The notes: a model not told the origin generated them from the letters alone. 64,000 bases of DNA from Scleromatobacter sp964418745 (GCA_964418745.1 CAYQMX010000002.1:248001-312000); one strand, 5' to 3'; counted from the first letter of the stretch, positions 7,350 to 16,972 are shown. A program made the numbers and translations.

Positions 7350-9162
7350 GATTCGGGGACTCCAACCCCTGAAATGCGGCGGGTCTGCCCTGGGCTGCGG
7401 CGGCCACAATCATCTGCGCCACGTCCGAAACCGGACGCGGTCGGCTGAACAAGTAGCCTTGCACCTCGCGGCAACCTTCGCGCCGCACTGCAGCAAGTTG
7501 CCCCAGAGTTTCCACGCCTTCCACAGTGATGGCCATGCCAAGGCTGGAGCCGAGGCCGGCAACGGCACGCACGATGGACTGCGCGTCGGCGTTGGTCTCG
7601 ATGTCATGAATGAACGAGCGGTCAATCTTGATTCGGTCGAACGGAAAGCTCCGCAGATAGCTCAGCGAGGAATAGCCGGTGCCGAAGTCATCCATCGCAA
7701 CGCGCACACCGTGTTGCCGCAGTTCGCGCAGCATCAGCAGGGCCTGGTCGGCGTCACGCAAAAGTACCGACTCGGTGATCTCCAACTCCAATCGCCCCGG
7801 TTCCAGCCCGGAATCGCCCAGCGCGCGCATCACGTCGCGCACCAGCGAGCCACCGGCGAACTGCACGGCCGAGACGTTGACGGCCACGCGAACCGCGGAC
7901 GACCAGCTTGCTGCGTCGCGACATGCTTGGGCCAGTACCCAACTGCCCATTGCGACGATGAGGCCGGTCTCTTCGGCCACCGGGATGAACTCGGCCGGCG
8001 AAATACTGCCGCGCACGGGATGCTGCCAGCGCAGCAGGGCCTCGAAGGCGGTGACGTTGCCGTTGTCGGTGTCCACTTGCGGCTGGTAGGCCAGGTGGAA
8101 CTGCATCACGCCCGCCGCATGGCGAAGATCGGCCTCGAGCGCCCGGCGAGCCTGGACCTGTGCGTCCATGGCTGGCTCGAAGTAGCGCAGCAGGCCACGG
8201 CCGTCGGACTTTGCGCGGTAGAGCGCGAGGTCGGCGTTCTTCAGCAGCAACTCGGGCTCTTCGCCATCGAAAGGTGCGATCGCGATGCCCACGCTGCCTC
8301 CGATGTGTGCGCGCTGGCCATCCAAGTCGAAAGGCGTGCCAAGCGCGGCGATGATCCGGCGCGCCAGGGCCGTCGAACTGGCCGGTTGAGGCGTGCCGCA
8401 TTGCAGCACCGCAAATTCATCGCCACCCAGCCGCACGACGAAGTCGGTTTCGCGCGCGCACTGGCGCAAGCGCTCCGCCACTTGTCCCAGCAGCGCGTCG
8501 CCTGCCGGATGACCCAGGACATCGTTGACGTGCTTGAAGCGGTCCAGGTCCAGGCACAGCACGGCCACATCCTCTCCGCGCTTGTTGCGCGCCAAGAGTC
8601 GCAGCAACTCGTCGCGCAGCGCGCCACGGTTGGGCAGGCCAGTCAAGGCATCGTGTGTTGCAAGGTAGGCCACCTGAGCCTGCGTGCGACGCTGCTCGGT
8701 GATATCTTCATGCAGCGCGACACAGCTTCCATCGGCCATCCGCGTGACGGTGACCTCGATCAGCGTGCCGCTGTCGAGCTGCCATTCGCGATGCCGGGTC
8801 CCCATGCTGCCCGCTGCAGGACACGGCTGGGCCCGGCTGGTCGCGGTTTCGACACCACGCGTCGCGGCCATGATCTCGGCGAAAGACGTGCCAGGCAGCA
8901 GAACCTCGTCGGGCAGGTTCCAAAGCGACTGGTAGAGGCGGTTCGACAGTATGAGCCGATCGTCGCCATCGAACATGCTCATGCCGTGTGGCAGTTGCTC
9001 CAGGGCCAGCCGCAGCATCGTGCATTGGTCGGCCGGGATCTCTCCTTGCGTCACTCTCGTTTCCTGCGCACTCGCCGCGACGCAGCCTGACGCATTTGCC
9101 CGCTGGGACGGCAGGGACTTCGGTTCCGTCAGGGTGTCTCTGATCGGCGATCGGCTGGACAT
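7342..9162 (-). CDS. GGDEF-EAL c-di-GMP signalling protein with PAS-like sensor
   Basis: A 606-residue cytoplasmic protein without membrane segments. Residues about 45-155 form a PAS-type sensor (LEQLPHGMSMFDGDDRLILSN) ending in HEDITEQRR. GGDEF follows at about 165-325 with an intact GGDEF at 246-250, and an inhibitory I-site RETD sits at 237-240, five residues before it. The EAL domain (about 340-590) keeps EALLRW, DDFGTGYSSL and EVQGYLFSRP, so both cyclase and phosphodiesterase may work. The ATG at 9162 is preferred to an upstream TTG. The overlapping BLUF gene downstream suggests that light adjusts its activity. Confidence 0.93.
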   Translation of the reverse strand: MSSRSPIRDTLTEPKSLPSQRANASGCVAASAQETRVTQGEIPADQCTMLRLALEQLPHGMSMFDGDDRLILSNRLYQSLWNLPDEVLLPGTSFAEIMAATRGVETATSRAQPCPAAGSMGTRHREWQLDSGTLIEVTVTRMADGSCVALHEDITEQRRTQAQVAYLATHDALTGLPNRGALRDELLRLLARNKRGEDVAVLCLDLDRFKHVNDVLGHPAGDALLGQVAERLRQCARETDFVVRLGGDEFAVLQCGTPQPASSTALARRIIAALGTPFDLDGQRAHIGGSVGIAIAPFDGEEPELLLKNADLALYRAKSDGRGLLRYFEPAMDAQVQARRALEADLRHAAGVMQFHLAYQPQVDTDNGNVTAFEALLRWQHPVRGSISPAEFIPVAEETGLIVAMGSWVLAQACRDAASWSSAVRVAVNVSAVQFAGGSLVRDVMRALGDSGLEPGRLELEITESVLLRDADQALLMLRELRQHGVRVAMDDFGTGYSSLSYLRSFPFDRIKIDRSFIHDIETNADAQSIVRAVAGLGSSLGMAITVEGVETLGQLAAVRREGCREVQGYLFSRPRPVSDVAQMIVAAAAQGRPAAFQGLESPNRA

Positions 9163-9354
9163 CAGGTGCAGTGTAGAGATTGGAGTGGGTGGCCTCGTCG
9201 TTTTCGGCCCCGGTTGTGGCGACTTGAGCAGCAATGCGACCAGTCTGGATTCCCGGTGATGTTTTTCACGGCGCCGCTCAACCGATGGTGTAGAAGAGAG
9301 TGCCGGTTGGATGGGCGGCTCCGGCTATCGACTTCGACGCGCCCCGCCCGCGGT

Positions 9355-10371
9355 TCAGCCGCCGGGCAGCAGCACGATCTTGCCCTCGCAGCCACCGCGC
9401 TCCAGGCGCTGATGCGCATCGGCGACGCGATCGAATCCGATGCGTTCGGCCACTCGCGGGCGGATCGCGCCGCGTCGTGCGAGCTTCAACAGTTCGGCCA
9501 GGTCCACGCGAAACCACTCAGGGTGCTTTCGGCGCATCGTGGTGATGGAATAGAAGCTGGTGGAACGATCGCCTGCAAAGTGATTCCACGCCCACAGCCT
9601 GGCGAACCAGAGGCCGACGCGCATGAACGGAATATTGCCCTGTATGGCCGACGAGACGCCGAATGCCGACAGGTGCCCGCGCGGGCCGACGGCGCGCCAG
9701 GCGCGCGAGAACCCTTGTTCGCCGATCCCGTCGAAAACGGCATCGAAACCTCCGGCGACCAGCGTCGTGTAGTCGGAGCCATCGCTGTCAACGTAAGTCG
9801 CCCCAAGTTCGCGCACGAGATCGGCATGCCGCGCCCGTGCCGTGCCCCAGACCTGGCAGCCTGCCAGTTGGCCGAGCGCGACCAGGGCTTGGCCCACGGC
9901 GCCCGCCGCCCCGATGACGAGTAGCCGTTGGCCCGCCTTCACGTTCGCGTCGCGATGCAGGAGCTGATACGCGGTCGTCCAGCTCAGCACGAGCGTAGTC
10001 GCCTCGCCCGGATCCAGGGAAGGATCGACAGGCGTGACGCGATCCGCCTTCAGGATGCGGAACTGCGCGTAGGAGCCCGTGGTCGTCAAATCGGCGACGC
10101 GTTGGCCGACGCGTAACGACTCGACGCCGGCACCGAGCCGGACGATTTCTCCGACGAGGTCATAGCCGAGCACGAGCGGCGGCTTTTCCTTCAGGTCGGG
10201 ATAGCGTCCCTTTCGCAGCATGACGTCGGTGAACTGAACGCTAGCGGCAAGAATCTTCACCAGCACCTCGCCGGCTGCTGGCTCCGGAATCCCGGCCTCG
10301 GACACGACGAGCCCCTCGGTGCCGCCGAACTTCTCCAGCAGCAGGACGGTCTGGCGCAACGCTGCGCTCAT
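9355..10371 (-). CDS. Medium-chain reductase, quinone oxidoreductase-like (zinc-binding dehydrogenase superfamily)
   Basis: A 338-residue NAD(P)H-dependent MDR enzyme. The GroES-like N-terminal half contains the EVLVKILAASVQFTDVMLRKGRYP segment typical of quinone oxidoreductases. No cysteine cluster for structural or catalytic zinc is visible, so it is probably zinc-free. The Rossmann half has VIGAAGAVGQALVALGQLAG near residues 150-170. The likely reaction is reduction of a quinone or an alpha,beta-unsaturated carbonyl. The ATG at 10371 begins MSAALRQTVLLLEKFGG. It is divergent from the carbamoyltransferase gene across 302 bp that hold one dispersed repeat. Confidence 0.9.
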   Translation of the reverse strand: MSAALRQTVLLLEKFGGTEGLVVSEAGIPEPAAGEVLVKILAASVQFTDVMLRKGRYPDLKEKPPLVLGYDLVGEIVRLGAGVESLRVGQRVADLTTTGSYAQFRILKADRVTPVDPSLDPGEATTLVLSWTTAYQLLHRDANVKAGQRLLVIGAAGAVGQALVALGQLAGCQVWGTARARHADLVRELGATYVDSDGSDYTTLVAGGFDAVFDGIGEQGFSRAWRAVGPRGHLSAFGVSSAIQGNIPFMRVGLWFARLWAWNHFAGDRSTSFYSITTMRRKHPEWFRVDLAELLKLARRGAIRPRVAERIGFDRVADAHQRLERGGCEGKIVLLPGG

Positions 10372-10673
10372 GGTGCGAGTCTCATCGCGCGATCTTAGCT
10401 GTGAAGGTGCCTTGCTGTAACGCCCGAAAGCCGACCTCTGTAACCGTCGACTCCTGGCCGCCAGCGGCGCGGCAGGCAATTCGTCGATCCTGGCGCTGCC
10501 GAAGGTAGCGACCCCATGCTGCGACTTCATCCGGCGGCCAGCCTGCGGCCGTTCATGCAACCGTCGAGCCACGGTTAGCGGATCTGACCCAAGGACACAT
10601 TTTCTGAACGGCAAGCCAATGTGGCACGCAACTCCTACAGTCGCGGCTCCATCGAAACGAAAGGACGTCCTGC
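10372..10673. other. Intergenic region between divergent genes
   Basis: 302 bp. It carries a dispersed element near its left end and otherwise no gene. The promoters for both neighbours must lie here, but I cannot point to convincing -35/-10 boxes. Confidence 0.5.
10424..10466 (+). repeat. Dispersed intergenic element, copy 4
   Basis: CGAAAGCCGACCT followed by CTGTAACCGTCGACTCCTGG and CCGCC. About 20 of 23 core positions match the copy at 5258-5305. Confidence 0.6.
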
Positions 10674-11693
10674 ATGGCCATCGATTCCACCCATCGCGCC
10701 GCCGCCCTGGCTCGCGCCGCACGCCGGGATGCCGAGCGCCGCGCCGTGCGTCCGCACTCCTTCCTCACGCTGGACGACATCGACGCGCGCGCCCTCGCTC
10801 ACTTGGTTGACCACGGGCTCGAGATAAAGCGCTACCCGGGCCAGCATGCAGCCGCGCTGGCCGGCCGCGCCGTCGCGCTGCTGTTCCAGAAGACGTCAAC
10901 ACGCACCCGCTGCTCGTTCGCCGCGGCCGCGCGCGAGTCGGGCGCGCAGGCCGACTACCTCGACTGGTCGCGTTCGAACTTCGTCCTGGCCGAGCTGCGC
11001 GACGAGATCGCCGTGATGTCGCGCTACTACGACCTGATCGTCGCCCGCGTTGATTGCCACGAGTCGCTGCGCGTGATGGCCGCCCATAGCGAGGTGCCAA
11101 TCGTCAACGGCCTGTGCGACCGCCACCATCCCTGCCAGGCCGTCTCCGACATGCTGACGCTCAAGGAATACTTCGGCGCCGACTTGCGCGGACTGCGCCT
11201 CGCCTATGTCGGTGACGGAAACAACGTATGCCGTTCGCTGGTGCAGGCCGCCACGTGCTTCGGCGTCGAGGTTACGTTGTCATCGCCCGTGGGCCATGAA
11301 CTGGACGACGTCTCTGCCAGCCAAGGCGGCGCGCTGGTACGGCACGTGGCCGACCCGCGCGCCGCCGTCGAGGGCGTGGATGTCGTCTACACGGACACCT
11401 GGGTCTCGATGGGTCAGGAGGCGGAGCTCGAAGCCCGCCAGGCAGCGCTAGCCGGCTGGCAGGTGGACGCGAGCCTGATGGACGCGGCGCCGCGCAACGC
11501 GCTGTTCATGCATTGCTTGCCCGCGCATCCCGGCCTGGAGGTAACGGCCGAGGTACTGCGTTCGCCGCGTTCCATCGTTCTGGACCAGGCTGAGAACCGG
11601 AAACACGCGCAGAAGGCGCTGTTGGCCTGGCTTGTGCGCGCCAACGCCCGCCCGACCGAACGGGCCGCGCCCGTCGCCGCGCTGGCGGCCTGA
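10674..11693 (+). CDS. Ornithine carbamoyltransferase family protein
   Basis: A 339-residue cytoplasmic transcarbamoylase that would join carbamoyl phosphate to ornithine to give citrulline. Visible motifs are STRTRCSF at 75-82 (carbamoyl phosphate), HPCQ at 152-155, GDGNN at 180-184, DTWVSMGQE at 241-249 (the SMG loop that contacts ornithine) and FMHCLPAH at 278-285. The SMG motif favours ornithine over acetylornithine. An N-terminal extension of about 25 residues, rich in Arg/Ala, precedes the usual start. An AAAGGA ribosome site lies before the ATG. The ArgP-like regulator follows 42 bp downstream. Whether it is the main biosynthetic ArgF or an accessory paralogue cannot be told here. Confidence 0.88.
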   Translation: MAIDSTHRAAALARAARRDAERRAVRPHSFLTLDDIDARALAHLVDHGLEIKRYPGQHAAALAGRAVALLFQKTSTRTRCSFAAAARESGAQADYLDWSRSNFVLAELRDEIAVMSRYYDLIVARVDCHESLRVMAAHSEVPIVNGLCDRHHPCQAVSDMLTLKEYFGADLRGLRLAYVGDGNNVCRSLVQAATCFGVEVTLSSPVGHELDDVSASQGGALVRHVADPRAAVEGVDVVYTDTWVSMGQEAELEARQAALAGWQVDASLMDAAPRNALFMHCLPAHPGLEVTAEVLRSPRSIVLDQAENRKHAQKALLAWLVRANARPTERAAPVAALAA

Positions 11694-11735
11694 CCATGCC
11701 ATCATCGCATCGGGCAACAACGAGGGGCAGGCCGC

Positions 11736-12617
11736 TTGCTTGACCGGGAACAACTCGAGACCTTCGCGACCATCGTCGAACTGCAGAGCTTCGAGCGCGC
11801 CGCCGGCGCGCTGCGCATCACGCGCGGCGCGGTCTCGCAGCGCATCAAGGCGCTGGAGCAGTCGCTCGCGGCCGTGCTGCTGGTGCGCGACAAGCCCGTG
11901 GTGGCGACGCCGGCCGGCGAGACGCTGCTGCGCCACGTCCAGGCGTTGCGCATGCTGGAGGGCTCGACCCTGCGCGAGCTGGGCCCCGCCGTGGGCGCGG
12001 GCGAGACGGTGCCCATGGCCGTGAGCGTGAACGCCGACTCGCTGGCCACCTGGTTTCGCGGCGTGCTGTGGGCGCTGCTGCGCGAGCGCGGCGTGGCCCT
12101 GGAGGTGATCGTCGACGACCTCGACCACACCGCCGCGCGCCTGGCGCGCGGGCAGGTTGTGGGCTGCGTCAGCTCCGACGCGACGCCGGCCTCAGGGTTC
12201 GCAGCACAAGCGCTCGGCGAGATGGAATACCGCTGCTACGCGAGCCCCGGCTTCGCGGACGAGTTCTTCGCCGGGGGCCTCGCGTTGCCCGCGGTGCTGG
12301 CGGTTCCCGCCGTGCTGTTCGATCGCAAGGATTCACTGCACGATCGCTATCTGGCGCAATGCCTTGGCTTCGCAGTCGACCGCTATCCTCGCCACTACCT
12401 GCCATCGCCGGACGCCTTGATGGAGGCGATCGAGCAAGGCGTGGGCTATGGGCTGCTGCCTGCTCGCCAGGCGGCCTCACGCGTCGCCGACCGGGTGCTG
12501 GTGGAACTGGCGCCGCACCTGGCCGTGCGTGTGGCGCTGTACTGGCATCACTGGGCGTTCCAGCCGCCTTTGTGCAAGTCGCTGACCGAACTCGTCGTGG
12601 AGTTTGCGCGAGCCTGA
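11736..12617 (+). CDS. argP: LysR-family regulator, ArgP type
   Basis: A 293-residue LysR regulator starting at TTG (GAGGGGC purines about 9 nt upstream). The N-terminal helix-turn-helix, SFERAAGALRITRGAVSQRIKALEQ, is characteristic of ArgP/IciA, which senses arginine and lysine and controls exporters and amino-acid genes. The effector domain spans about 95-290. ArgP is usually divergent from a lysE/argO exporter. Here it follows the carbamoyltransferase gene in the same direction, suggesting local control of arginine metabolism. The helix-turn-helix assignment is clear. The ligand is inferred. Confidence 0.85.
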   Translation: MLDREQLETFATIVELQSFERAAGALRITRGAVSQRIKALEQSLAAVLLVRDKPVVATPAGETLLRHVQALRMLEGSTLRELGPAVGAGETVPMAVSVNADSLATWFRGVLWALLRERGVALEVIVDDLDHTAARLARGQVVGCVSSDATPASGFAAQALGEMEYRCYASPGFADEFFAGGLALPAVLAVPAVLFDRKDSLHDRYLAQCLGFAVDRYPRHYLPSPDALMEAIEQGVGYGLLPARQAASRVADRVLVELAPHLAVRVALYWHHWAFQPPLCKSLTELVVEFARA

Positions 12618-12882
12618 ACGCTGCGGCCTTGGCCCCGGATTCGTCGTGTGATCATCGTGGCGCTTGCGGCGGTGTTGCCAGCCGATCCGGGCCCTCGGTT
12701 CGGCGCCTCATGGCCCGAGGCCCGTCACTCGCGACCGGCAGGAAATGGCCGACAGCGTGCCTGACATCTGCTGCTTGCTCTCGAGCAACGATGAACACGA
12801 AGGCAAGTCCGCCAGCAGTCATATGGCCGGATTGACGCGATCCGGTAGCGCGCCTACGATCATTTCAACGATCAGACGAGGG

Positions 12883-14433
12883 ATGGGATCAACATTGAAG
12901 ACGATATCGAGGATGGCGGCGATCGCATTTTTCGGCGCAGCCTGCGTGTGCGCACAGTCGGACGCTGCCGACTGGAGTCGGGTCGAGAGCGATCATTTCG
13001 TCATCACCACCGACGGGGCCGCGCGCAAGGCCGAGTTCTACGCGAACAGCATCGAGGCCTTCCGCTACGTGGCGTTGATGATGCTGGGCACCGATCCCGC
13101 CAGCAAGCGCGCGCAGGCCAAGTTCGACATCTACCTGCTGCGCAACCAGGCGCAGATCCGAAAAGTTCGCCCGACCTTCTCGCAATGGGTTGCAGGCGTG
13201 TATTTCCCTTGCGACGAGGGCTCGCTTGCCTACGCCACGTTGCAGGACAACTGGACCCACGACGGCACCGACATCGGCCTGATGACCCTGTTGCATGAGT
13301 ATTCGCATCACCTGATGTTCCAGTCCAGCCCGGCCTACTACCCGGCCTGGTACGTCGAGGGCTTCGCGGAGTACATGAGCACTGCATCGACGGACGATGG
13401 CCAGGTTTCGCTCGGCAATCCGCAGCCGGGGCGGGTGCGCACGCTGGGGCAGGACCGGTGGCTCAAGTTCGAGACCGTCTTGTCGCCGCCCGCCCTGAAC
13501 AGCGGTGACAAGGCCAATGACGAGCGCGTCGTCGAGAGCTTCTACGCCCAGTCGTGGCTGCTGGCGCACTACATGCTCAACGACAGCGAGCGCACGAAGA
13601 AGTTCAACGCCTATTTCGTCCGCGTGGGAGCAGGCGAGGATCCGGTGGCCGCCTTCGAGCCGGCGACGGGCATTCCCGTCGGCAGTCTTGAGCGCCTGCT
13701 CAAACACTACCTCGAGGCGCTTCCGGTGATCACGGTCCACAGCAAGGATATTCCGAACTTGACCCCCAAGGCGCGGGCGCTGCCCAAGGACATGGAGGAT
13801 TGGCTGCTGAACGCGTCGCTGCTCAGGACCTGCATGGCCAAACCTCAGGGCGAAGCTGTGCTCGCGCAACTGCGCACGCTTGCGAGCGCTCCCGCGGGCG
13901 TCTCGGCCGATCTACGCCTGGCGCGCGACCGCGCCGAGATTCTGTTCGGCGACGCCAAGGCAGCCAGCGACGACTTGGTCGCACACGCGGCTGACGACGA
14001 ATCCAACTTCGACGCGCACTACTTGATGGGACGGGCCTTGTTCCTGCGCGCGCAGGGACTCCAGGGTGAGGTTCGTTCCGACATGTTCGGCCAGGCGAAA
14101 GAGCAGTTCCTCAAGGCCTACCGCTTGCGCAAGGTCGATGCCGCCAACCTCTATTTCCTGTCGTACGTCCTGCCCGGTGGCGGCACCAACGTCAACGTCG
14201 TGAATGCGGCGCGCGGCGCCCACTCGCTGGCCCCGGGAATCGGCAGCTACGCGATCCACGAAGCGCTGGTCGATCTCGACGCCGACGAGCGCGACAAGGC
14301 CCTCCAGGCGCTGGCACCGCTTGCCTCCAGCATGCACGATTCGAAGCGCGCCGCCCGCATGCGTGCGGCCATTGATGCAATACGCGCTGGCAAGAACCGC
14401 GTTGAAGTCGAGCACGCGATCAATGCGGATTAG
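12883..14433 (+). CDS. Secreted gluzincin-like peptidase with TPR-like C-terminus
   Basis: A 516-residue protein with a signal peptide (MGSTLKTISRMAAIAFFGAACVCAQSDA). The N-terminal half has the zinc motif HEYSH in TLLHEYSHHLMFQ (about residues 144-148), followed some 20 residues later by WYVEGFAEYMS, which supplies the third ligand Glu as in gluzincins (DUF1570-like). The C-terminal half is helical, with repeats resembling TPRs (DAHYLMGRALFLRAQG, AKEQFLKAYRLRKVDAANLYFLSY). It is probably a periplasmic or exported metallopeptidase, substrate unknown. The ATG at 12883 is chosen because the signal peptide starts there inside a longer open frame. Confidence 0.85.
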   Translation: MGSTLKTISRMAAIAFFGAACVCAQSDAADWSRVESDHFVITTDGAARKAEFYANSIEAFRYVALMMLGTDPASKRAQAKFDIYLLRNQAQIRKVRPTFSQWVAGVYFPCDEGSLAYATLQDNWTHDGTDIGLMTLLHEYSHHLMFQSSPAYYPAWYVEGFAEYMSTASTDDGQVSLGNPQPGRVRTLGQDRWLKFETVLSPPALNSGDKANDERVVESFYAQSWLLAHYMLNDSERTKKFNAYFVRVGAGEDPVAAFEPATGIPVGSLERLLKHYLEALPVITVHSKDIPNLTPKARALPKDMEDWLLNASLLRTCMAKPQGEAVLAQLRTLASAPAGVSADLRLARDRAEILFGDAKAASDDLVAHAADDESNFDAHYLMGRALFLRAQGLQGEVRSDMFGQAKEQFLKAYRLRKVDAANLYFLSYVLPGGGTNVNVVNAARGAHSLAPGIGSYAIHEALVDLDADERDKALQALAPLASSMHDSKRAARMRAAIDAIRAGKNRVEVEHAINAD

Positions 14434-14583
14434 TGGCGTGGCTCAGTTCAGTCACCGACTCGACGTCGTGGCCTTCGAAGAGACGCATTTCCATGTTCGG
14501 ACTCGTTGATCTTGCAACCGTGGACGCTGGCCGGCTGCGCCTCGGGTACCCAGGTCACGCCGCCACTGTATCCTCCCGTGCAG

Positions 14584-15864
14584 ATGAGCCCCCCTTTTCT
14601 CGCCCGATTCTCAGCCCTCGGAGTGCCTTTCCTCTGGTTGCTCGCGAGCGACGCGTTGACTCTGCTTGCGCTGATGGTTGGACAGGTTGCGCTGCCCTGG
14701 TGGATCGCAAGCGCTGGTGGTGCGCACGACTTGGCGCTGTACAGCGTGGTTACTTCCGCATTCGCGGTCGTCGCCATGCCTTGTCTGTCTCCGCTTGGTG
14801 ACCGCATCGCGAAGCGCCGGCTCATTCAGGCTGCGTTGATCGCGTTTGCACTGGCGTCCGCCGCCGTGGCCGGCCTGGCGTCTGCAGGCCGGTACGACCT
14901 GCGCGCGTTGACGCTGCTGGGAGTCGTGCCCGTGCTTGCAATGGCGGCGTTGATTCCCTCGATCAGCAGCTTCGTGACCGAGCTGGTAGCGCCGGGCGGT
15001 CTGGCGCGAGCGATGGGCCTGCAGCAGAGTGCACAGGCGACCGGCCGCATGATCGGCCCAGCCATCGGCGGTGCTGTGCTCGGGGCGGCCGGCACGGCGG
15101 CCGCTCTATGGCTGAACACGGCGCTGCTTGTATTTGCCGGGTGGGCGGCGCGACAGCTCCCGGCCGGCGTGCCTCCGCGTCACGGCCGTCGCGCGTGGCG
15201 GGCAGATCTGGCCGCGGGCATGGCGGCGAATTGGCGCATTCCGCTCGAGCGCGGCTGGATCCTGGTCAACTTCGTGTCTTGGATCTTCCTGTTTCCTGCC
15301 TTCACGATGCTGGTGCCGCTGAAGGTGCAATCGCTCGGGCTCAGCGGCACGTGGCTCGGGCTGTGCGAGGCGGGCCTCTCGCTGGGCATGCTGCTCGGGT
15401 CGCTTGGCGGTTCTGCCTGGCTGATCGCGCGCCTGGGGCGGTATCGCACCCGCGTGGGGGCGGCAGTGCTTCAGGGCGCCGCGCTCGCCTGCGCGGGAGC
15501 CACCGGTAGCGGGCCGTGGCTGGTGGCTTGCTTTGCAGCGGCAGGATTCCTGAACGCCGCCATGGTGCTCGTTGGACTCACGCACCGGATGCTCGCGCGC
15601 CCTCAGGCATATCGTGCGCGCATGGTCGCGGGCGCCGTGACGACCACTTACGTTGCCAGCGCCATCGGCCCCGCGCTTGCGGGTGTGGCCTTGCTGCACG
15701 CCAGCGTGAGCGCGATCTTCATGGCGTTCGGGATGTTGGGGGCGCTGGCCTCATTGGGGCTGGCCGTCGTGCCCGGATTTCGCGCGTTCATGGCACTCGA
15801 CCATGAGGCGGTGGCCAATTTCTACGAACGGACTTTTCCGGCAGCGTTCGTCGATCCAGCCTGA
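14584..15864 (+). CDS. MFS transporter
   Basis: A 426-residue major facilitator with about eleven to twelve hydrophobic helices and the loop 2-3 signature LSPLGDRIAKRRLIQ (a GDrxGrR variant) near residues 65-80. It resembles the enterobactin-exporter/DHA3 group of efflux carriers, so a small-molecule export role is likely but the substrate is not evident. The ATG at 14584 begins MSPPFLARFSALG. An in-frame start at 14506 exists but would add a non-membrane leader. No convincing ribosome site was found. Confidence 0.85.
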   Translation: MSPPFLARFSALGVPFLWLLASDALTLLALMVGQVALPWWIASAGGAHDLALYSVVTSAFAVVAMPCLSPLGDRIAKRRLIQAALIAFALASAAVAGLASAGRYDLRALTLLGVVPVLAMAALIPSISSFVTELVAPGGLARAMGLQQSAQATGRMIGPAIGGAVLGAAGTAAALWLNTALLVFAGWAARQLPAGVPPRHGRRAWRADLAAGMAANWRIPLERGWILVNFVSWIFLFPAFTMLVPLKVQSLGLSGTWLGLCEAGLSLGMLLGSLGGSAWLIARLGRYRTRVGAAVLQGAALACAGATGSGPWLVACFAAAGFLNAAMVLVGLTHRMLARPQAYRARMVAGAVTTTYVASAIGPALAGVALLHASVSAIFMAFGMLGALASLGLAVVPGFRAFMALDHEAVANFYERTFPAAFVDPA

Positions 15865-15925
15865 AGCGAGGGGCATCCCCCAAGGCAGTAGCGCGCGGTC
15901 GGCTGCTGCGCCTCTTCGCCTCAGC

Positions 15926-16909
15926 TCACCAGCGATGGTGCACCTTGTCGCGTGCAAAGCGCGCGTAGATGGCGGCGACCGCTGCCATTGCGTCGGCGGA
16001 CAGGGGCGGCAGGTCGGCCGCGCGCATGTTCTCGTCGACTTGCGCTGGTTGTCGGCCGCCAGGAATTGCGCATGTGACGGCGTCATTCATCAAGATCCAG
16101 CGCAGGGCAAACTGTGCCATCGTTTGCGTTGGTGGAACCCGGGCCCGGAGCTCGTCGACGGCCGCAAGTCCGGTAGCGTAGTCCAGCCCGGAAAATGTCT
16201 CGCCCTTGTCGAAGGCTGCGCCATCACGATTGAAATTGCGGTGGTCGTCTGGCGCGAATGCGGTTTCAGCACCCAGGCGCCCAGAGAGCATGCCCGACGA
16301 CAGCGGCAGCCGAGCAAGAATGCCCACGCGGCGCGCGAGCGTCTCCCGAAACAGCAACTCCGCAGGACGCTGGCGGAAGATGTTGTAGACGATCTGCACC
16401 GATTGAACGCCGGGATACTCGATCGCCTTCAGAGCCTCCTCGACCTTCTCGACGCTGACGCCGTAGTGGCGGACCTTGCCAGCGCTCGCGAGGTCGTCCA
16501 GGATGCCGAAGACCTCGGGCATGTAGAACACCTGCGAAGGCGGGCAATGCAGTTGCAGAAGGTCGATCGCTTCGACGTTCAGGTTGGTCAGGCTGCGTTC
16601 GACGAACGCGGTCAGGTTCTCGCGGTTGTAGCCCTCCGCAACGTGCGGCGCGAGCCGTCGGCCCGCCTTGGTCGCGACGTAGAAGGGCTCGCCGCGTTCG
16701 GCCCGCAACCGGGCGATCAGCCGCTCGCTGCGGCCGTCTCCGTAGACGTCCGCGGTGTCGAAGAAGTTGACGCCCAGATCGAGCGCGCGGTGCAGGGTGG
16801 CCATGGCGTCGGTCTCGTCGGTCTGCCCCCAGGAGCCGCCGATCGCCCATGCTCCGAAACTGACAGTGGAAACCTTCCACCCAGTACGGCCGAGTTCACG
16901 ATATTTCAC
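15926..16909 (-). CDS. Aldo/keto reductase
   Basis: A 327-residue NADPH-dependent aldo/keto reductase of the YajO/AKR13-like TIM-barrel type. The catalytic tetrad is readable: Asp and Tyr in FFDTADVYGDGRSE, Lys in VATKAG, and His in LLQLHCPP. The C-terminal cofactor segment is CAIPGGRQPAQVDEN. The start is taken at GTG 16909, with GGGAG six bases upstream. The longer frame to 16951 adds an unconserved leader. It converges with the MFS gene. The substrate is unknown, and these enzymes often detoxify carbonyls. Confidence 0.92.
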   Translation of the reverse strand: MKYRELGRTGWKVSTVSFGAWAIGGSWGQTDETDAMATLHRALDLGVNFFDTADVYGDGRSERLIARLRAERGEPFYVATKAGRRLAPHVAEGYNRENLTAFVERSLTNLNVEAIDLLQLHCPPSQVFYMPEVFGILDDLASAGKVRHYGVSVEKVEEALKAIEYPGVQSVQIVYNIFRQRPAELLFRETLARRVGILARLPLSSGMLSGRLGAETAFAPDDHRNFNRDGAAFDKGETFSGLDYATGLAAVDELRARVPPTQTMAQFALRWILMNDAVTCAIPGGRQPAQVDENMRAADLPPLSADAMAAVAAIYARFARDKVHHRW

Positions 16910-16972
16910 TTGATCTCCCAGACTCACGCGGATTGAGACCGTGGGCGACATCGTCGCCCGCCCCGGCTGCTG

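Noticed and set aside
14506..14583. Lipoprotein-like leader (LAGCAS) in frame before the MFS transporter
   Set aside because: It would put a lipobox before a polytopic transporter. The transporter starts naturally at 14584, and the leader is probably chance.
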